Shown piece after piece: positions 12,393 through 22,153 of a stretch of 64,000 nucleotides of DNA. Origin of the DNA: Symbiodinium natans (lineage: Eukaryota; Sar; Dinophyceae; Suessiales; Symbiodiniaceae); assembly GCA_905221605.1 (NCBI GenBank), contig CAJNDS010002160.1, positions 357,001 to 421,000 of the forward strand, written 5' to 3'. The translations under genes were made by a program, and so were the position numbers. The notes under the pieces were generated by a model. That model was given only the letters and a program-made list of their open reading frames with translations, did not search any database and was not told the origin of the DNA. Within the stretch, counting starts at the first letter, position 1. Every line of letters starts with the position of its first letter.

Positions 12393-14370
12393 TGGAGTGT
12401 GTGGAAAGAGGCAGTGCGGGACCATGTCCAGAACAGGACCCATCGTTTGTACAGGGTCCGCCTCGTAAAGTCAGAAAGGATGAGCAATTGAACAGAAAAC
12501 GCCGGGGAGCACCGGAGTGAGAGAGATGGAGACAGATAGAGAAGCAAAGAGAAGGAGACAACAATTAGGGAGAAGAGGAAGAAGGAAGACAGTGGAAGAG
12601 CGACAGATAGGGGAACAGGGTGAAGGAAACAAAAACAATGAAGGAGAGGAAGAAGGAAGCGATGGTGAAAAGAGGGCCGCTTGGAGAACAAAAAGGGGTC
12701 AAGCAGGACACTTGTTTTTGTTATCCACTGTTCCTTTTCCTCACCCCTTACACTTATGTCCCGAGCATTGGTCACGCCTTTCTTCCACGGTCTTTGTCCT
12801 TCATTTCTCCTCTCTATCTCTCTATCTTCCCTCTAGCTCTCCTTCCTTTCTTTTCCATGTTCGTTCTCCTCCTTGACCCCGCTCTCGCTTTTCTCGTGTC
12901 CAGCCCATGAGCCTTTCCTCTTCTGTTCCTTTTGCCATTAAGTAGGGAGATAGAAAAGGCAAGCTTAAGCAAGGAGAATGAAGGGCATTATAAGATTGCG
13001 GACTATGGTCTGTCTCTTTCTGCGAGGAAAGGAAGAGGTGAGGGGAGGGGAGGAGAGGCAATGTCTCATGTCGAGCTGGGAGGGAGGGTTGGATGCTACT
13101 GGAAGCTCTAGCCTCTAAAGGCCCCTGCATTCGGGAGGCCCCTGAGATATAGCAACATTGGGATGGGATAGGGTATCTCTCGCTTCCTCTTCTGAGCCAT
13201 GTTTCCTCACCCCGACGGCGGAGTCCTCCACGTGGGCGAGGGAAGGGACTCAGCTAGGGGTAAGGTAGTGCCCCTACTGAGACCAACTCCATACACTGAG
13301 GGGTGTCACCTTTGTCACTTTGGTTGGTTACAGTTTGGTGGGCCTTTTATACTGATGGGGTGAGAGTGCCGCCAATTCTCTTAACGGCATCCGCACTCTT
13401 GCGGTCTTGCTCCACTGGTCCCGTGCCATTGGGTTTCTTTGTTCGGGGGAAGGTGTTGGGGGGGGTGCTCATGGAGTGCCTTCGCCGCCTTCTCTCGAAG
13501 CGGTGTCGTGTCGGGCAGCTTCCTGGGTGGGCTGTCGGACGAAGATACTCTCGGTCAAGTTCTTCTCGAGGTTTTTGCGGTAACTTCACACCCAGAGTAC
13601 CCTCACTCGCTTGTTCACATGCTGTTGCGAGTGTGTCGTCGTTTTCAGCCGGTTCGGAATCGGCGAAATCGGGCCTGTTGACAGCTTCTACGAAAAAGGC
13701 GGGTTCGTGGCGGGGGGAGGCGTCGATACGTCGTGGTCGGATTTTGCCTGTCAAGGGATTGGCTGGCACGACTAGCCGAAGGGTGCAGGGGGACACGATC
13801 CCCTTGTGGCGGTGTTTTGGCCACATGCCAACACCAATGGCAAGCCCGACCCCCCCTTGCTATGTTTCTGCTTTTTTGCCTGTTCGACAAGGGATGTGCC
13901 GGGACCTCTGTAGATCGATTTGACCGTAGGCGAACACTCGCTACGGATGCATTTTTGTTGTTTTTTTTCAGATGGGTGAGCGGGAGGTGGGCGATTTGGA
14001 TTTGCTTTTTCTCTTTGGTTTGGGCTTGTCGCTCTGCTGGTCCAGGTACGTGTATAGTCGCCAAACCAAACACCTGACCTGTCCTGTCCATTTTTCCTCA
14101 TTTCTTCCTTGTTCCATCCTTTCTCACTCGATTTCGCCCCCCCCCCTTCCCTCGCCTTGTTCCATGCCCTGTCCACATCCTTCTCAAACGAGAAAGCAAG
14201 AGAACGATGAGAAGGAGAGGTGAGAGGGACGAAAAAGGCAAGGAAATGAAGATTTCGCCCTGCCCTCTCTGTCACTTTTCTCATCCGCTTTCACCCCTTC
14301 CCTCTCATCACTCCATGCTCTATGCTAAGAAAGGAATAGGAGAGGAAGAGAGGAGTGGGAGGAAGAAGAT
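12393..14370. repeat. Large tandem duplication, unit B copy 2
   Basis: Copy 2 of unit B, offset 1965 bases at its start and 1978 at its end. The shift comes from a 12-base insertion near 13008-13022 and a one-base change in a G run near 13455. The bases TGG are shared at both edges of the repeat junction, a 3-base microhomology. Confidence 0.92.
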
Positions 14371-14514
14371 TGGCAGAGGAAAAAGGGACTTCTTCCCTTT
14401 CATTTAGCTTTGGCTTACGGTATCCCAAACACCAAAATACAGATGGGTCTTTGGGAGGGGGGCTTGAAAATTCTACAGACTTTAGCAGAGCATATGAAAT
14501 ATTGAACTACTGGA

Positions 14515-14975
14515 CCCCAGGGCCGAGTAAGCGCTCCAGCTGCTTAATCGGGTTGACGATGCCGGGGAACTCTCCCCGAGAATCTTCAATCCTGATCCTT
14601 CGGCCTCAAGGCCGATTGAGCGCTCCGCCTGCTTAATCGGCCCTGGGTTTGAAGATTGAACATGCCCGGGAACTCTCCCCGGAGCACCTTCAATCCTGGA
14701 TTCTCAACCCTGGGCCGACTAGGCAGATGAAGTGCTCAATCGGCAGGGGTCTGGGGTTGAAGATACTCCTGGGAGAGTTCCCCGGCATATTCAATCTTCA
14801 ATCTTCAATCCAAGGGCCGATTAAGCAGCAGGTGGAGCGCTTAATCGGCCCTGTGTTTGAAGGTTGAAGATTGAAGATGCCCGGGAACTCTCCCCGGAGC
14901 ATCTTCAATCCGGGGAGAGTTCCCCGGCGTCTTCAATCTTCAATCGTCAAACCCAGGGCCGATTAAGCACTGTCT
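14515..14975. repeat. Cluster of nested inverted repeats
   Basis: Repeated modules built from CCGATTAAGC / GCTTAATCGG and from GAAGAT...GGGGAACTCTCCCC...ATCTTCAATC, present in both orientations at least four times in under 500 bases. The whole segment could fold into long hairpins. No open frame or known element family was recognised. Confidence 0.75.
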
Positions 14976-16313
14976 TGGCCCCCCCTTCACAAAACATATT
15001 ATCTCTACTTTGTTGTCCAGAAGCAGATGTTGGCGCGTAAGGCCTTTTCACACCCGAAAACATCTCTCAGTCAGCAAAACGCAAAGAGAAAGTACGTAGA
15101 ATAGGTGCCCACATCAAGTGTGTATATAGGATAAATGTATGGCGTATCAAATACCGATAGCGGAGAACGAACCATGAGACTCAGAAGTATTCGAGCGCAT
15201 AGGGTAATGCGGAAAATCATTTACTTTAAGCCCCAGGGACACGAGAATACTGTGAGCAAATGTCCTTTCGCGATTTCCTGAGACCTTCCAACAGGCTGCA
15301 AGTAATTGCTCGCAAGTATCTTGCTTTTTCATTCTCAATGCTTCCCACAGGTCTCCCATCATGGTTATCATTTGTCAAGGATGATGCTTATTCTCCAATT
15401 ATCCGCAAGACCCACAGGCGCTTAAAGTCTTACGTAATACTCGTCCAAAGCAACAGGATATCACATCCTGACTACAAAAAGTATACGAAACCTTGGTTTA
15501 TGTTGTGCGTCTCGTAAGAAGAAATGACATAGCGTGCTACGGGAACTGTGCTGTTAAGCCTTTATATAGCGAGGGTTTAGTGGTTTAGAGTTGAAGGGGA
15601 AGGCCAGAAAGTCTTTTCAGATGCCTCGCTGTTTTATTTTTTGTCACCGTGTTTTAGGCGGTTGTACGTCTCGTAGGAATAAATGGTTTCTGATATAGCA
15701 TGCTACGGGAACTGTGCCGTTATATCTCAATGTACCGAGGGTTTAGGGTGGTTTAGAGTTGAGGGGGTAGGCCAGAAGGTTTTGTTTAGCTACTTTGCTG
15801 TTAGATTTTTGTTTTCATTCTTTTCACCTTTTCACCCTTATCTTATCTTCATCTCTTCTCTCTCTCTCTCTCTATCTTCTTCTTCTTCTGCTGGGCTTGC
15901 AGTTCTCCCTTCCTCTCTGTCATTTCTGCGTATTGTTCTTTCCGTTCTTGCTTCTCTTTCTATTTCTCCACTTTCCTTCCTCTCCTTCCTGCTTCTTAGC
16001 TTTCCACCAGAAAAAGAAAATGAAAGAACGGCAAGCTCGTCTTGGTTTATCACTGATCACCAATGAGACAGGAGAGAAGAACAAGGAATAGAGCAATGAA
16101 GTCGAGGAAGGGGCAGATGATGAGAGCGAGGGCGTCTTGCTTTCCCTGAGCTTTCGGTTCCTTTCATTTGTCCTTTCTTCTTATGAAGAGAAAAGGGAGA
16201 AGAGCAGAGGATGAAGGCAAGGGAAGAGAAAACGTGTGAGCCGAGCGAAAGAGGAGTTCTCCCTTCCTGTCCCCACCATCTGCCTTCATCCTATCTTTTC
16301 CTTTTTGTTCTCT
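14976..16313. other. Unassigned segment before the retrotransposon
   Basis: Contains two diverged copies of a block of about 165 bases (near 15508-15640 and 15670-15810; shared core GCTACGGGAACTGTG and a GAGGGTTTAG stretch) and CT/GA-rich sequence after 15850. Open frames of 74-127 codons are present on both strands without domains. I see no supported gene. Confidence 0.45.
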
Positions 16314-16318
16314 GTTGT
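16314..16318. other. Target-site duplication, left copy (GTTGT)
   Basis: GTTGT directly precedes the 5' LTR and is repeated directly after the 3' LTR at 22020-22024. A 5-base duplication is usual for Copia-type integration. Confidence 0.85.
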
Positions 16319-16477
16319 TGTTGAAAACCCTCCCGTCTCAGGTACCTTAGCTGCACATGTTCTTCGTTGCCTCTTTTCCAGAATGAGAGTTTGGAGTTGA
16401 CTTAATTAAATCTTGATTTGTAATGTGCATCCATGCAAACCTGCAGGGCTCAGATCGCGACTAAAAAGTCCGCAACA
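16319..16477 (+). repeat. 5' LTR of Copia-like element
   Basis: 159 bases from TGTTGAAAAC to CCGCAACA. It is identical to the 3' LTR at 21862-22019 except for one extra A in AAAAA. This is short for an LTR. It should hold the promoter and polyadenylation signals, but I could not place them with confidence. Confidence 0.95.
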
Positions 16478-16491
16478 TGGTAGTGCGGAGC
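16478..16491 (+). promoter_or_regulatory. Primer-binding site, initiator-Met tRNA type
   Basis: TGGTAGTGCGGAGC begins at the base after the 5' LTR. The first six bases, TGGTAG, match the start of the yeast Ty1 site for initiator tRNA-Met. The implied tRNA would have the A1-U72 pair typical of eukaryotic initiator tRNA. The host tRNA is not in the window, so the identity is inferred. Confidence 0.6.
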
Positions 16492-16559
16492 TCTGGTTGA
16501 GTTCCTTTGGGAAACCTGAAAAGCACGTGAGCCGAAACCTTGTCACACCCAGTTTCAGA

Positions 16560-18422
16560 ATGTCGGAGATGCAACAGCTCATCCAAGCGTTGCAATCTCA
16601 AACCCAGCAGCTGCTGCAACAGCAGCAGGAGTCCCACGAGCAGAGGATACAAGTGATGCAGCAAGCACTGACTGCGCAGCATCAGCATTTCACGCAAGCG
16701 CTAGGCAAGTTGAGTTCCTCTGGTGAGCAAAGACTGGGTAGCCTTGTAGACGTTCGCGGTGTTGGGCAGCCTGAAAAGTTGACGGACAAAGTAGCTGAAA
16801 AAGATTTCAGGGTTTGGAAGCTCAAGTACGTCAACTGGGTGCAAACCGCATTCAAGTCGGCCGAAAAGTTGCTGACGGATGTTCTTGACGACGAAACCTC
16901 AGTTGTAGATGCTGCACGTTTTCAGAGTTTGACCAGCAAACATCCGGATGCTGAGCGGATATCTGCCCATTTGAATGCAACTCTTCTCTCCGTTTGTGAA
17001 GGTAAAGCTTTTGCTGTTGTAGAGAAGAGTTTCAAAGGGCCGAGTGCTGGTTTGGACGCGTTTCGTCGCTTGTGTCATCGGTTTGATCCCCAGTCAGAGG
17101 AGACAGATCTTTCTTTGCTAACGCAGATAGTGAACCTGGGTCCTTTCTCCAGCACTAACCCTACGGAGATTCTTGCCGAGTTGGAGCGTAGGGAAGAAAT
17201 GATGACCAAGCACGAAACACGCACGTTAGACACACTGTCTGATGGCTTCAAGCGCGTGATGCTGTTGAAGATGTTGGTAGATCCCTTGAAGACACACATG
17301 CAGTTGAACTTGAAAAGTTTCGACACGTATGAAAAGGCACGTGCGGAGGTTGTGCACTTTCTTGAACTGCAAGCTCAGACCCAACTAGCGTCGCAGTCCT
17401 CGCAGTCGCTTTCTTCATCCTCCACAGGGCCCGTGCCTATGGACATCGGTAGTCTCGCACAGCTTGGTGTCAAGTCTGTTGAGGAGTTGAGCTCTTTGCT
17501 TGCTTCCTTTTCCAAAGGAAAAGGAAAAGGTGCTCCGAACCCACATGGCAAGACTCCTAGTGGCAAAGGGAAGTCTCAGAAGTTTACTGGTAACTGCAAC
17601 TTCTGTCATCGACAAGGCCACAAGGAGGCTGACTGTTGGGACAAGTACCCTGACAAAGCACCCAAAAGCAAAGGCAAGTCTAAGTCTAAATCTAAGTCTG
17701 CGAAGGGCAAGGACAAGAGCTTGAACACGTTGGATGAGTCCCCTCAGCAGCAAGAGCCGGTTGAAGCTGGCGGTTTTGAAGTAGACCTCGCGCACGTGGA
17801 TGGTGACCATCAGTTTGTTGCTTCCCAGTCCTGGCACACTGTTCAGCAAGGTTGGTCGCGCGTGGAGCTCACTGTTGATTCCGGAGCCGGGTCTACTGCA
17901 ATTCCGCCATGCATTGCGCCGAAAGAGCCTGTCCAAGTGAGTGAGACGAGCAAGCTTGGTCGGCAGTTTAAAACTGCAACTGGCCACACGGTTTCGGACC
18001 AAGGCTGTAAGAAGCTAAGGGCATTCACGGACTCTGGGGTAGCTGTTTCGTTTTCTTCCGCAGTGGCCGATATACACAAACCGCTGCTTGCTGTGTCGGA
18101 TGTTTGTAGCAAAGGTGGCATCTGTCACTTCGAGGAAGGGAACAGCTACATCCAACCAAAGGGTTGTGGGAAGATCTGGATGGAAGAGACGAAGGGTCTT
18201 TACAAAGTTGGCGTGTGGCTGTCACCTTCCAGTGGCGGAGTCGCAAGCGTGGTTCCTTTAGCCCCCTTTAGTGAAGGTGGAGGGTCTGGATCTGGAGACT
18301 CTGCCCCTGTAGCGCCTGTGAGTGTAGGAGAGCACCAGGGTGTGCAAGGTGTTGTCGGTGTCGTTTCTGCTGAAGGGCAGGGTTTCCGGAGGCAGGTGGT
18401 GTCTTGGGGCACGACACTGTAA
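16560..18422 (+). CDS. Gag-protease polyprotein of Copia-like element
   Basis: The frame is open from 16413, but the first ATG is at 16560, 83 bases after the LTR, giving 620 residues. The N-terminus (about 1-48) is glutamine-rich and likely coiled coil. A CX2CX4HX4C zinc knuckle, the nucleocapsid signature that binds the genomic RNA, has its metal ligands at C346, C349, H354 and C359, inside a Lys/Ser/Gly-rich stretch. The retroviral-type aspartic protease motif DSGAGST starts at D440; it would cut the polyprotein inside the particle. The frame stops at 18422, while pol continues in the -1 frame and overlaps it. Protease placed with gag and separated from integrase by a frame change differs from classic single-ORF Copia elements. 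No inactivating change is visible. Confidence 0.92.
   Translation: MSEMQQLIQALQSQTQQLLQQQQESHEQRIQVMQQALTAQHQHFTQALGKLSSSGEQRLGSLVDVRGVGQPEKLTDKVAEKDFRVWKLKYVNWVQTAFKSAEKLLTDVLDDETSVVDAARFQSLTSKHPDAERISAHLNATLLSVCEGKAFAVVEKSFKGPSAGLDAFRRLCHRFDPQSEETDLSLLTQIVNLGPFSSTNPTEILAELERREEMMTKHETRTLDTLSDGFKRVMLLKMLVDPLKTHMQLNLKSFDTYEKARAEVVHFLELQAQTQLASQSSQSLSSSSTGPVPMDIGSLAQLGVKSVEELSSLLASFSKGKGKGAPNPHGKTPSGKGKSQKFTGNCNFCHRQGHKEADCWDKYPDKAPKSKGKSKSKSKSAKGKDKSLNTLDESPQQQEPVEAGGFEVDLAHVDGDHQFVASQSWHTVQQGWSRVELTVDSGAGSTAIPPCIAPKEPVQVSETSKLGRQFKTATGHTVSDQGCKKLRAFTDSGVAVSFSSAVADIHKPLLAVSDVCSKGGICHFEEGNSYIQPKGCGKIWMEETKGLYKVGVWLSPSSGGVASVVPLAPFSEGGGSGSGDSAPVAPVSVGEHQGVQGVVGVVSAEGQGFRRQVVSWGTTL
18380..18386 (+). 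promoter_or_regulatory. Candidate -1 frameshift site GGGTTTC
   Basis: The gag codons read G-GGT-TTC, which fits the X-XXY-YYZ slippery heptamer in the right phase. Slippage by -1 would continue in the pol frame. The pol frame is open only from 18374 (after a TGA at 18371) and gag stops at 18422, so any shift must happen in this 49-base overlap, and this is the only heptamer of that form in it. A 9-bp stem can form 14 bases downstream (18401-18409 with 18425-18433, one G-U pair). Confidence 0.6.
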
Positions 18423-21400
18423 GTCCTCAAGACGACGAGCACGGAGATTCGGAGCATGCTGAAGCGCAAGCTGCTACAACTCCCAAATCTCCAGTTCTGC
18501 CCTCGGACTCGGAAGTCCGAGAGCATTGTCTCACTCATTTGCCTTTTCGTCCTTGGTGCCGCCATTGCATCCGGGGCAAAGCTCCAGCTTTGGCGCACAA
18601 AGAGCCTTCAAATACGGAGTACACCAAGCCGTTGGTGGCCATTGACTATTGCTTTTTGAGCAGCAGCGAGGGAAACGCGAGCGAAAGTCCTGTGATGGTT
18701 GTCAAATCCAAGCCCGACCTGGCTGTCTTTGCGCGCTTAGTTCCCTCAAAAGGCTGTGTGCATGAGTACAGTGTTCAAGCACTTGCTGACATTTTCCGTG
18801 TGCTAGGCTATCGCGAGTTTACACTCAAGACAGATGGCGAGCCTTCCTTGGTGGCATTGGCTCGTGCAGCAGTTGCCTTGCTTCCTGTTGAAGTCAAAGT
18901 TACCTTTGAGCACAGTCCCGTTGAAGAGAGCGAGGCCAACGGTTTTGTGGAGCGTGCCTGTAGAAGCGTGCAGGAACAAGCCCGCACATTGCTGAGTATG
19001 TTGCACGAACGTTTGCAGTGCGAGTTCCCGGCGAACCATGCCATTTTTCCTTGGTTAGTTCGGCATGCGTCGTGGTTGTTGCATCATTTTCACAGAACGG
19101 CATCTGGAAGGACTGCCTATCAGAACTTGAGAGGCAGACCCTGGCGAGAGCCAGTTTTTGAATTTGGTGCTGCAATAGTGTTTAAACTGAAAGCTGTAGC
19201 TGGCAAACTCGCGCCAAGATGGTCAGAGGGATGCTACCTTGGCACTTCCGACCTGACCACCGAACGATTTGTTTTGTGTTTTGAGACCATGAAAGTAGTC
19301 AAAGTGTGGAGCGTAAGAGCTTCACACGAGACTCAGTTGTGGCCCCACAAAGAGAAGCTTTTGTCCATGAGGGCTACACCGTGGGGGTTGAACGCCGAAG
19401 GCGGTGAAGCCCCGCAAGTTGTTGTTCCTGAAATGCCTCCACAAGGTCTGCCAGTGCCGTTCGTGGTTAATGCCCACCGTGCTCCCAGGAGGGCAGCCAT
19501 CCGTATGTCTGACGCCTTAAAGTTCGGTTTCACTCCACTTTGCGATGGGTGTGATAAGTTAAGGCGTGGCCTCTATGGCAAGCATAGTGAGGAGTGTAGG
19601 GCCAGGTTTGAAGCAGCATGGAAAGCCAGCGGAGATGAAGAACTGGTTTCCAAAGTCACTTCTGCAGACGGAAGACGTGACAAATGGCTGGCCCGACAGG
19701 TGGAGAAGTATGACGAGGAACAGAAAGCCGTGAAGCGAGCCAGATTGGAGCAACAACCTGGTGATGTGGCAGTGGCAGCTGAGTCAAGTGCAGCAGTGGA
19801 CTCTGCTCAGGAGGCAAGGTCCCCATCATCCAAACGGCCTGCCGAGCAGCCGCCTGAAGCCATGGATGAGAGACGGACTGCAGAACCTGAGAGCTTGGGT
19901 CCGGAAGCTCAGACAGCGATGACGGATTCTTTCGAGAGCATGCTGCAAGAGGCCATCCTGAGTCATCGGAGCGAAGTATTCTCAATGGATGCTGCGGTTC
20001 AGGAGCCCATTTGCGATGAACCCAGTTTGTGTGAACAGAGTCATAGCAAAGATTGCTGGGACGAGTACTTCGATGACGTCAGTGGCTTAGGACTCAACTC
20101 TCGCTTGGTAGAGATTGCGAAAAAGGAGGAGCTGCGCATAGCTGACGAGATGGGCTTGTGGACGCCTGTTCTGAGGTCAGAACTGCCAAGTGGGACCAAA
20201 GTCATACCTACAAGGTGGGTGCTGGTCAACAAAGGTGATTCCAAATCGCCCAGTTACCGCGCCAGGATTGTGGCGAAAGAAGTTAAGGGACACAAGCCAT
20301 CTGAGGTTGGTTTCTATGCGTCGACGCCGCCAACAGAAAGCTTGCGAGCACTCATTGCTGTAGCCTCTACTAACCCGGAGTATGTCATGGATTTCGTTGA
20401 TATTAGCCGTGCACATTGGTGCGCAGACGCCACCAGGTATGTTGTCGTAGAGCTGCCGCCCGAAATGGAAATGCCTGAACATGTCGCTGTTTTGAAGAAG
20501 AGTATGTATGGCACAAGAGATGCGGCCCACAACTGGGAGCAACAGTATACCAAGGTGCTTCTCTCACTTGGGTTTTTACAGGGGCGCGCATCCAGTTGCT
20601 TGTTTTATCATCCGCACAAAGACATTCGACTTGAAGTTCACGGTGATGACTTCGTGTCTGTGGCGAGAGCTCTAGACATCAAGTGGCTGCATGAGCGTTT
20701 TCGAGAAATGTGGAAGTGCAAGTTTTGCGCGACACTTTCAAGTCCAGGACAAAGTGTTCGAATCCTTGGCCGCTTGCTGTCTCGTGAGAATTCTGGCTAC
20801 TCCCTAGAAGCGGATCCTCGTCACGCAGAGATCTTGATCAGCAGCTTGGGCCTGAAGAATGCCAAAGGCTTGAGCACGCCAGGCGTGAAGCTGCAACCCG
20901 AAGAGGAAGCAGAGCTGACGCAGAAGCGGCTCTCACCTGCAGATACCACTCTGTTCAGGTCTTGTGTCATGAGAGCAGCCTATATGTGTTCTGAAAGGCC
21001 TGACTGCCAGTACTGTGTGAAGGAACTCGCTCGCGAAATGTCATCCCCGACAGAAGCATCAATGAGAAGATTGCGCAGGCTTGGTCGTTACTTGATCTCG
21101 CATCGCCGTATGCTCTTGTGGTTCGAATGGCAAGACATGCCAAGAGACCTGGTTGCAGAGGTTGATGCTGATTTCGCAGGGTGTGGCAAGACTCGGAAAT
21201 CCACTAGTGGTGGTGCCGTGTTTTTCGGAAGTAGCCCTTTGAGGAGCTACTCTTCGAACCAAGCGGTGATCGCCTTGTCAACTGGAGAATCCGAGTTTTA
21301 CGGCATGCTGAAGGGATGCAGTCAAGCCATGGGTTTGAGAAGTCTCTTCGCAGATATCGGCGTTGAAGTCGGTATCCGATTGTGCACAGACAGCTCTGCC

Positions 21401-21640
21401 GGGAAGGCGTTGGCAGAAAAGAAGGGACTGGGCCGGGCGAAGCATCTGGAGACCCAGTATCTTTGGTTGCAGGACAGAGTAGCCAACAAAGATGTAAAAG
21501 TGTTTAAAATATGTACAGATGTGAACAGGGCTGACATGTTCACAAAGCATTTGCATGAAGCTCGCGCTTCTGCGTTGTTGTCGGCCATGAACTGTCGGTT
21601 CTCGACAGGCAAGCACTCACTTGCGTTGGCTGTGACTTGA
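18404..21640 (+). CDS. Pol of Copia-like element (integrase, RT, RNase H)
   Basis: Open frame with no ATG near its start, consistent with translation as a Gag-Pol fusion by -1 frameshift. Counting from 18404: integrase zinc ligands H41, H45, C52, C55; integrase triad D81, D144 and E183 (NGFVER); a CX2CX10HX3C cluster (C380, C383, H394, C398); Copia-type reverse transcriptase (RVT_2) with D666 and the HGDD box (D748, D749); RNase H acidic residues D921, E962, D996, with KHLE near 1014 and NRADMFTK near 1044. Integrase before RT defines the Copia order. All catalytic residues are present, and HGDD replaces the common YVDD. The protein makes cDNA in particles and integrates it in the nucleus. 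Length (1078 residues) fits a full pol. Confidence 0.95.
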   Translation: MGHDTVSPQDDEHGDSEHAEAQAATTPKSPVLPSDSEVREHCLTHLPFRPWCRHCIRGKAPALAHKEPSNTEYTKPLVAIDYCFLSSSEGNASESPVMVVKSKPDLAVFARLVPSKGCVHEYSVQALADIFRVLGYREFTLKTDGEPSLVALARAAVALLPVEVKVTFEHSPVEESEANGFVERACRSVQEQARTLLSMLHERLQCEFPANHAIFPWLVRHASWLLHHFHRTASGRTAYQNLRGRPWREPVFEFGAAIVFKLKAVAGKLAPRWSEGCYLGTSDLTTERFVLCFETMKVVKVWSVRASHETQLWPHKEKLLSMRATPWGLNAEGGEAPQVVVPEMPPQGLPVPFVVNAHRAPRRAAIRMSDALKFGFTPLCDGCDKLRRGLYGKHSEECRARFEAAWKASGDEELVSKVTSADGRRDKWLARQVEKYDEEQKAVKRARLEQQPGDVAVAAESSAAVDSAQEARSPSSKRPAEQPPEAMDERRTAEPESLGPEAQTAMTDSFESMLQEAILSHRSEVFSMDAAVQEPICDEPSLCEQSHSKDCWDEYFDDVSGLGLNSRLVEIAKKEELRIADEMGLWTPVLRSELPSGTKVIPTRWVLVNKGDSKSPSYRARIVAKEVKGHKPSEVGFYASTPPTESLRALIAVASTNPEYVMDFVDISRAHWCADATRYVVVELPPEMEMPEHVAVLKKSMYGTRDAAHNWEQQYTKVLLSLGFLQGRASSCLFYHPHKDIRLEVHGDDFVSVARALDIKWLHERFREMWKCKFCATLSSPGQSVRILGRLLSRENSGYSLEADPRHAEILISSLGLKNAKGLSTPGVKLQPEEEAELTQKRLSPADTTLFRSCVMRAAYMCSERPDCQYCVKELAREMSSPTEASMRRLRRLGRYLISHRRMLLWFEWQDMPRDLVAEVDADFAGCGKTRKSTSGGAVFFGSSPLRSYSSNQAVIALSTGESEFYGMLKGCSQAMGLRSLFADIGVEVGIRLCTDSSAGKALAEKKGLGRAKHLETQYLWLQDRVANKDVKVFKICTDVNRADMFTKHLHEARASALLSAMNCRFSTGKHSLALAVT

Positions 21641-21847
21641 AGCCACTGCTAGTGCCCCGCATGTGTTTTCGAAATTCACAAAGCAAGTAAGCCGTTTGAA
21701 GAGCCCTTGGGCCGCAGTAAGTGTGAGCCCAACATCTGTGATGTCAACTCTCGCCGGGCAACAATGTAACAAATTTGACTTGTAATGATTTGTAAAGTGC
21801 TTCTACTGAGCCGGGTGTGCTGAAGCTCGCCCGCGTGTAGACCACTT

Positions 21848-21861
21848 GGGCTCGGGAGGCA
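21848..21861 (+). promoter_or_regulatory. Possible polypurine tract
   Basis: GGGCTCGGGAGGCA lies directly before the 3' LTR, where plus-strand DNA priming is expected. It is broken by pyrimidines, so the call rests mainly on position. Confidence 0.4.
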
Positions 21862-22019
21862 TGTTGAAAACCCTCCCGTCTCAGGTACCTTAGCTGCACA
21901 TGTTCTTCGTTGCCTCTTTTCCAGAATGAGAGTTTGGAGTTGACTTAATTAAATCTTGATTTGTAATGTGCATCCATGCAAACCTGCAGGGCTCAGATCG
22001 CGACTAAAAGTCCGCAACA
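21862..22019 (+). repeat. 3' LTR of Copia-like element
   Basis: 158 bases, identical to the 5' LTR except for one missing A. It starts TGTTGAAAAC and ends CCGCAACA. Confidence 0.95.
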
Positions 22020-22024
22020 GTTGT
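22020..22024. other. Target-site duplication, right copy (GTTGT)
   Basis: Matches GTTGT at 16314-16318 and marks the right edge of the insertion. Confidence 0.85.
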
Positions 22025-22117
22025 CCTTATTCTCCGCAGAAAGTTTTGGAAAGGAGGGGAGGAAGGAAAGAGGGGAGGGGAGGGATGAGAGAGCAAGAGA
22101 TGGCAGACAGAGAGAGA

Positions 22118-22153
<36 letters not shown>

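Larger units (their letters stand above)
16319..22019 (+). mobile_element. Copia-like LTR retrotransposon, full length
   Basis: A 5.7-kb element with LTRs of 159 and 158 bases, TGTTG...CAACA termini, a primer-binding-like site directly after the 5' LTR, gag-protease, then integrase-RT-RNase H (the Copia gene order), and a 5-base target duplication. The two LTRs differ by a single A in a run of five, so insertion looks recent. The coding frames have no internal stop apart from the gag/pol frame change. It sits next to CT/GA-rich DNA. Element order and motifs are seen directly; recent activity is an inference. Confidence 0.95.

Noticed and set aside
11351-14091. ORFs of 114-171 codons repeated in both B units
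   Set aside because: Conservation between copies only reflects recent duplication. Opposite-strand frames overlap fully, and there is no domain or splice evidence.
16413-16559. In-frame extension of gag upstream into the LTR
   Set aside because: It has no ATG and crosses the primer-binding site. Translation most likely starts at the ATG at 16560.
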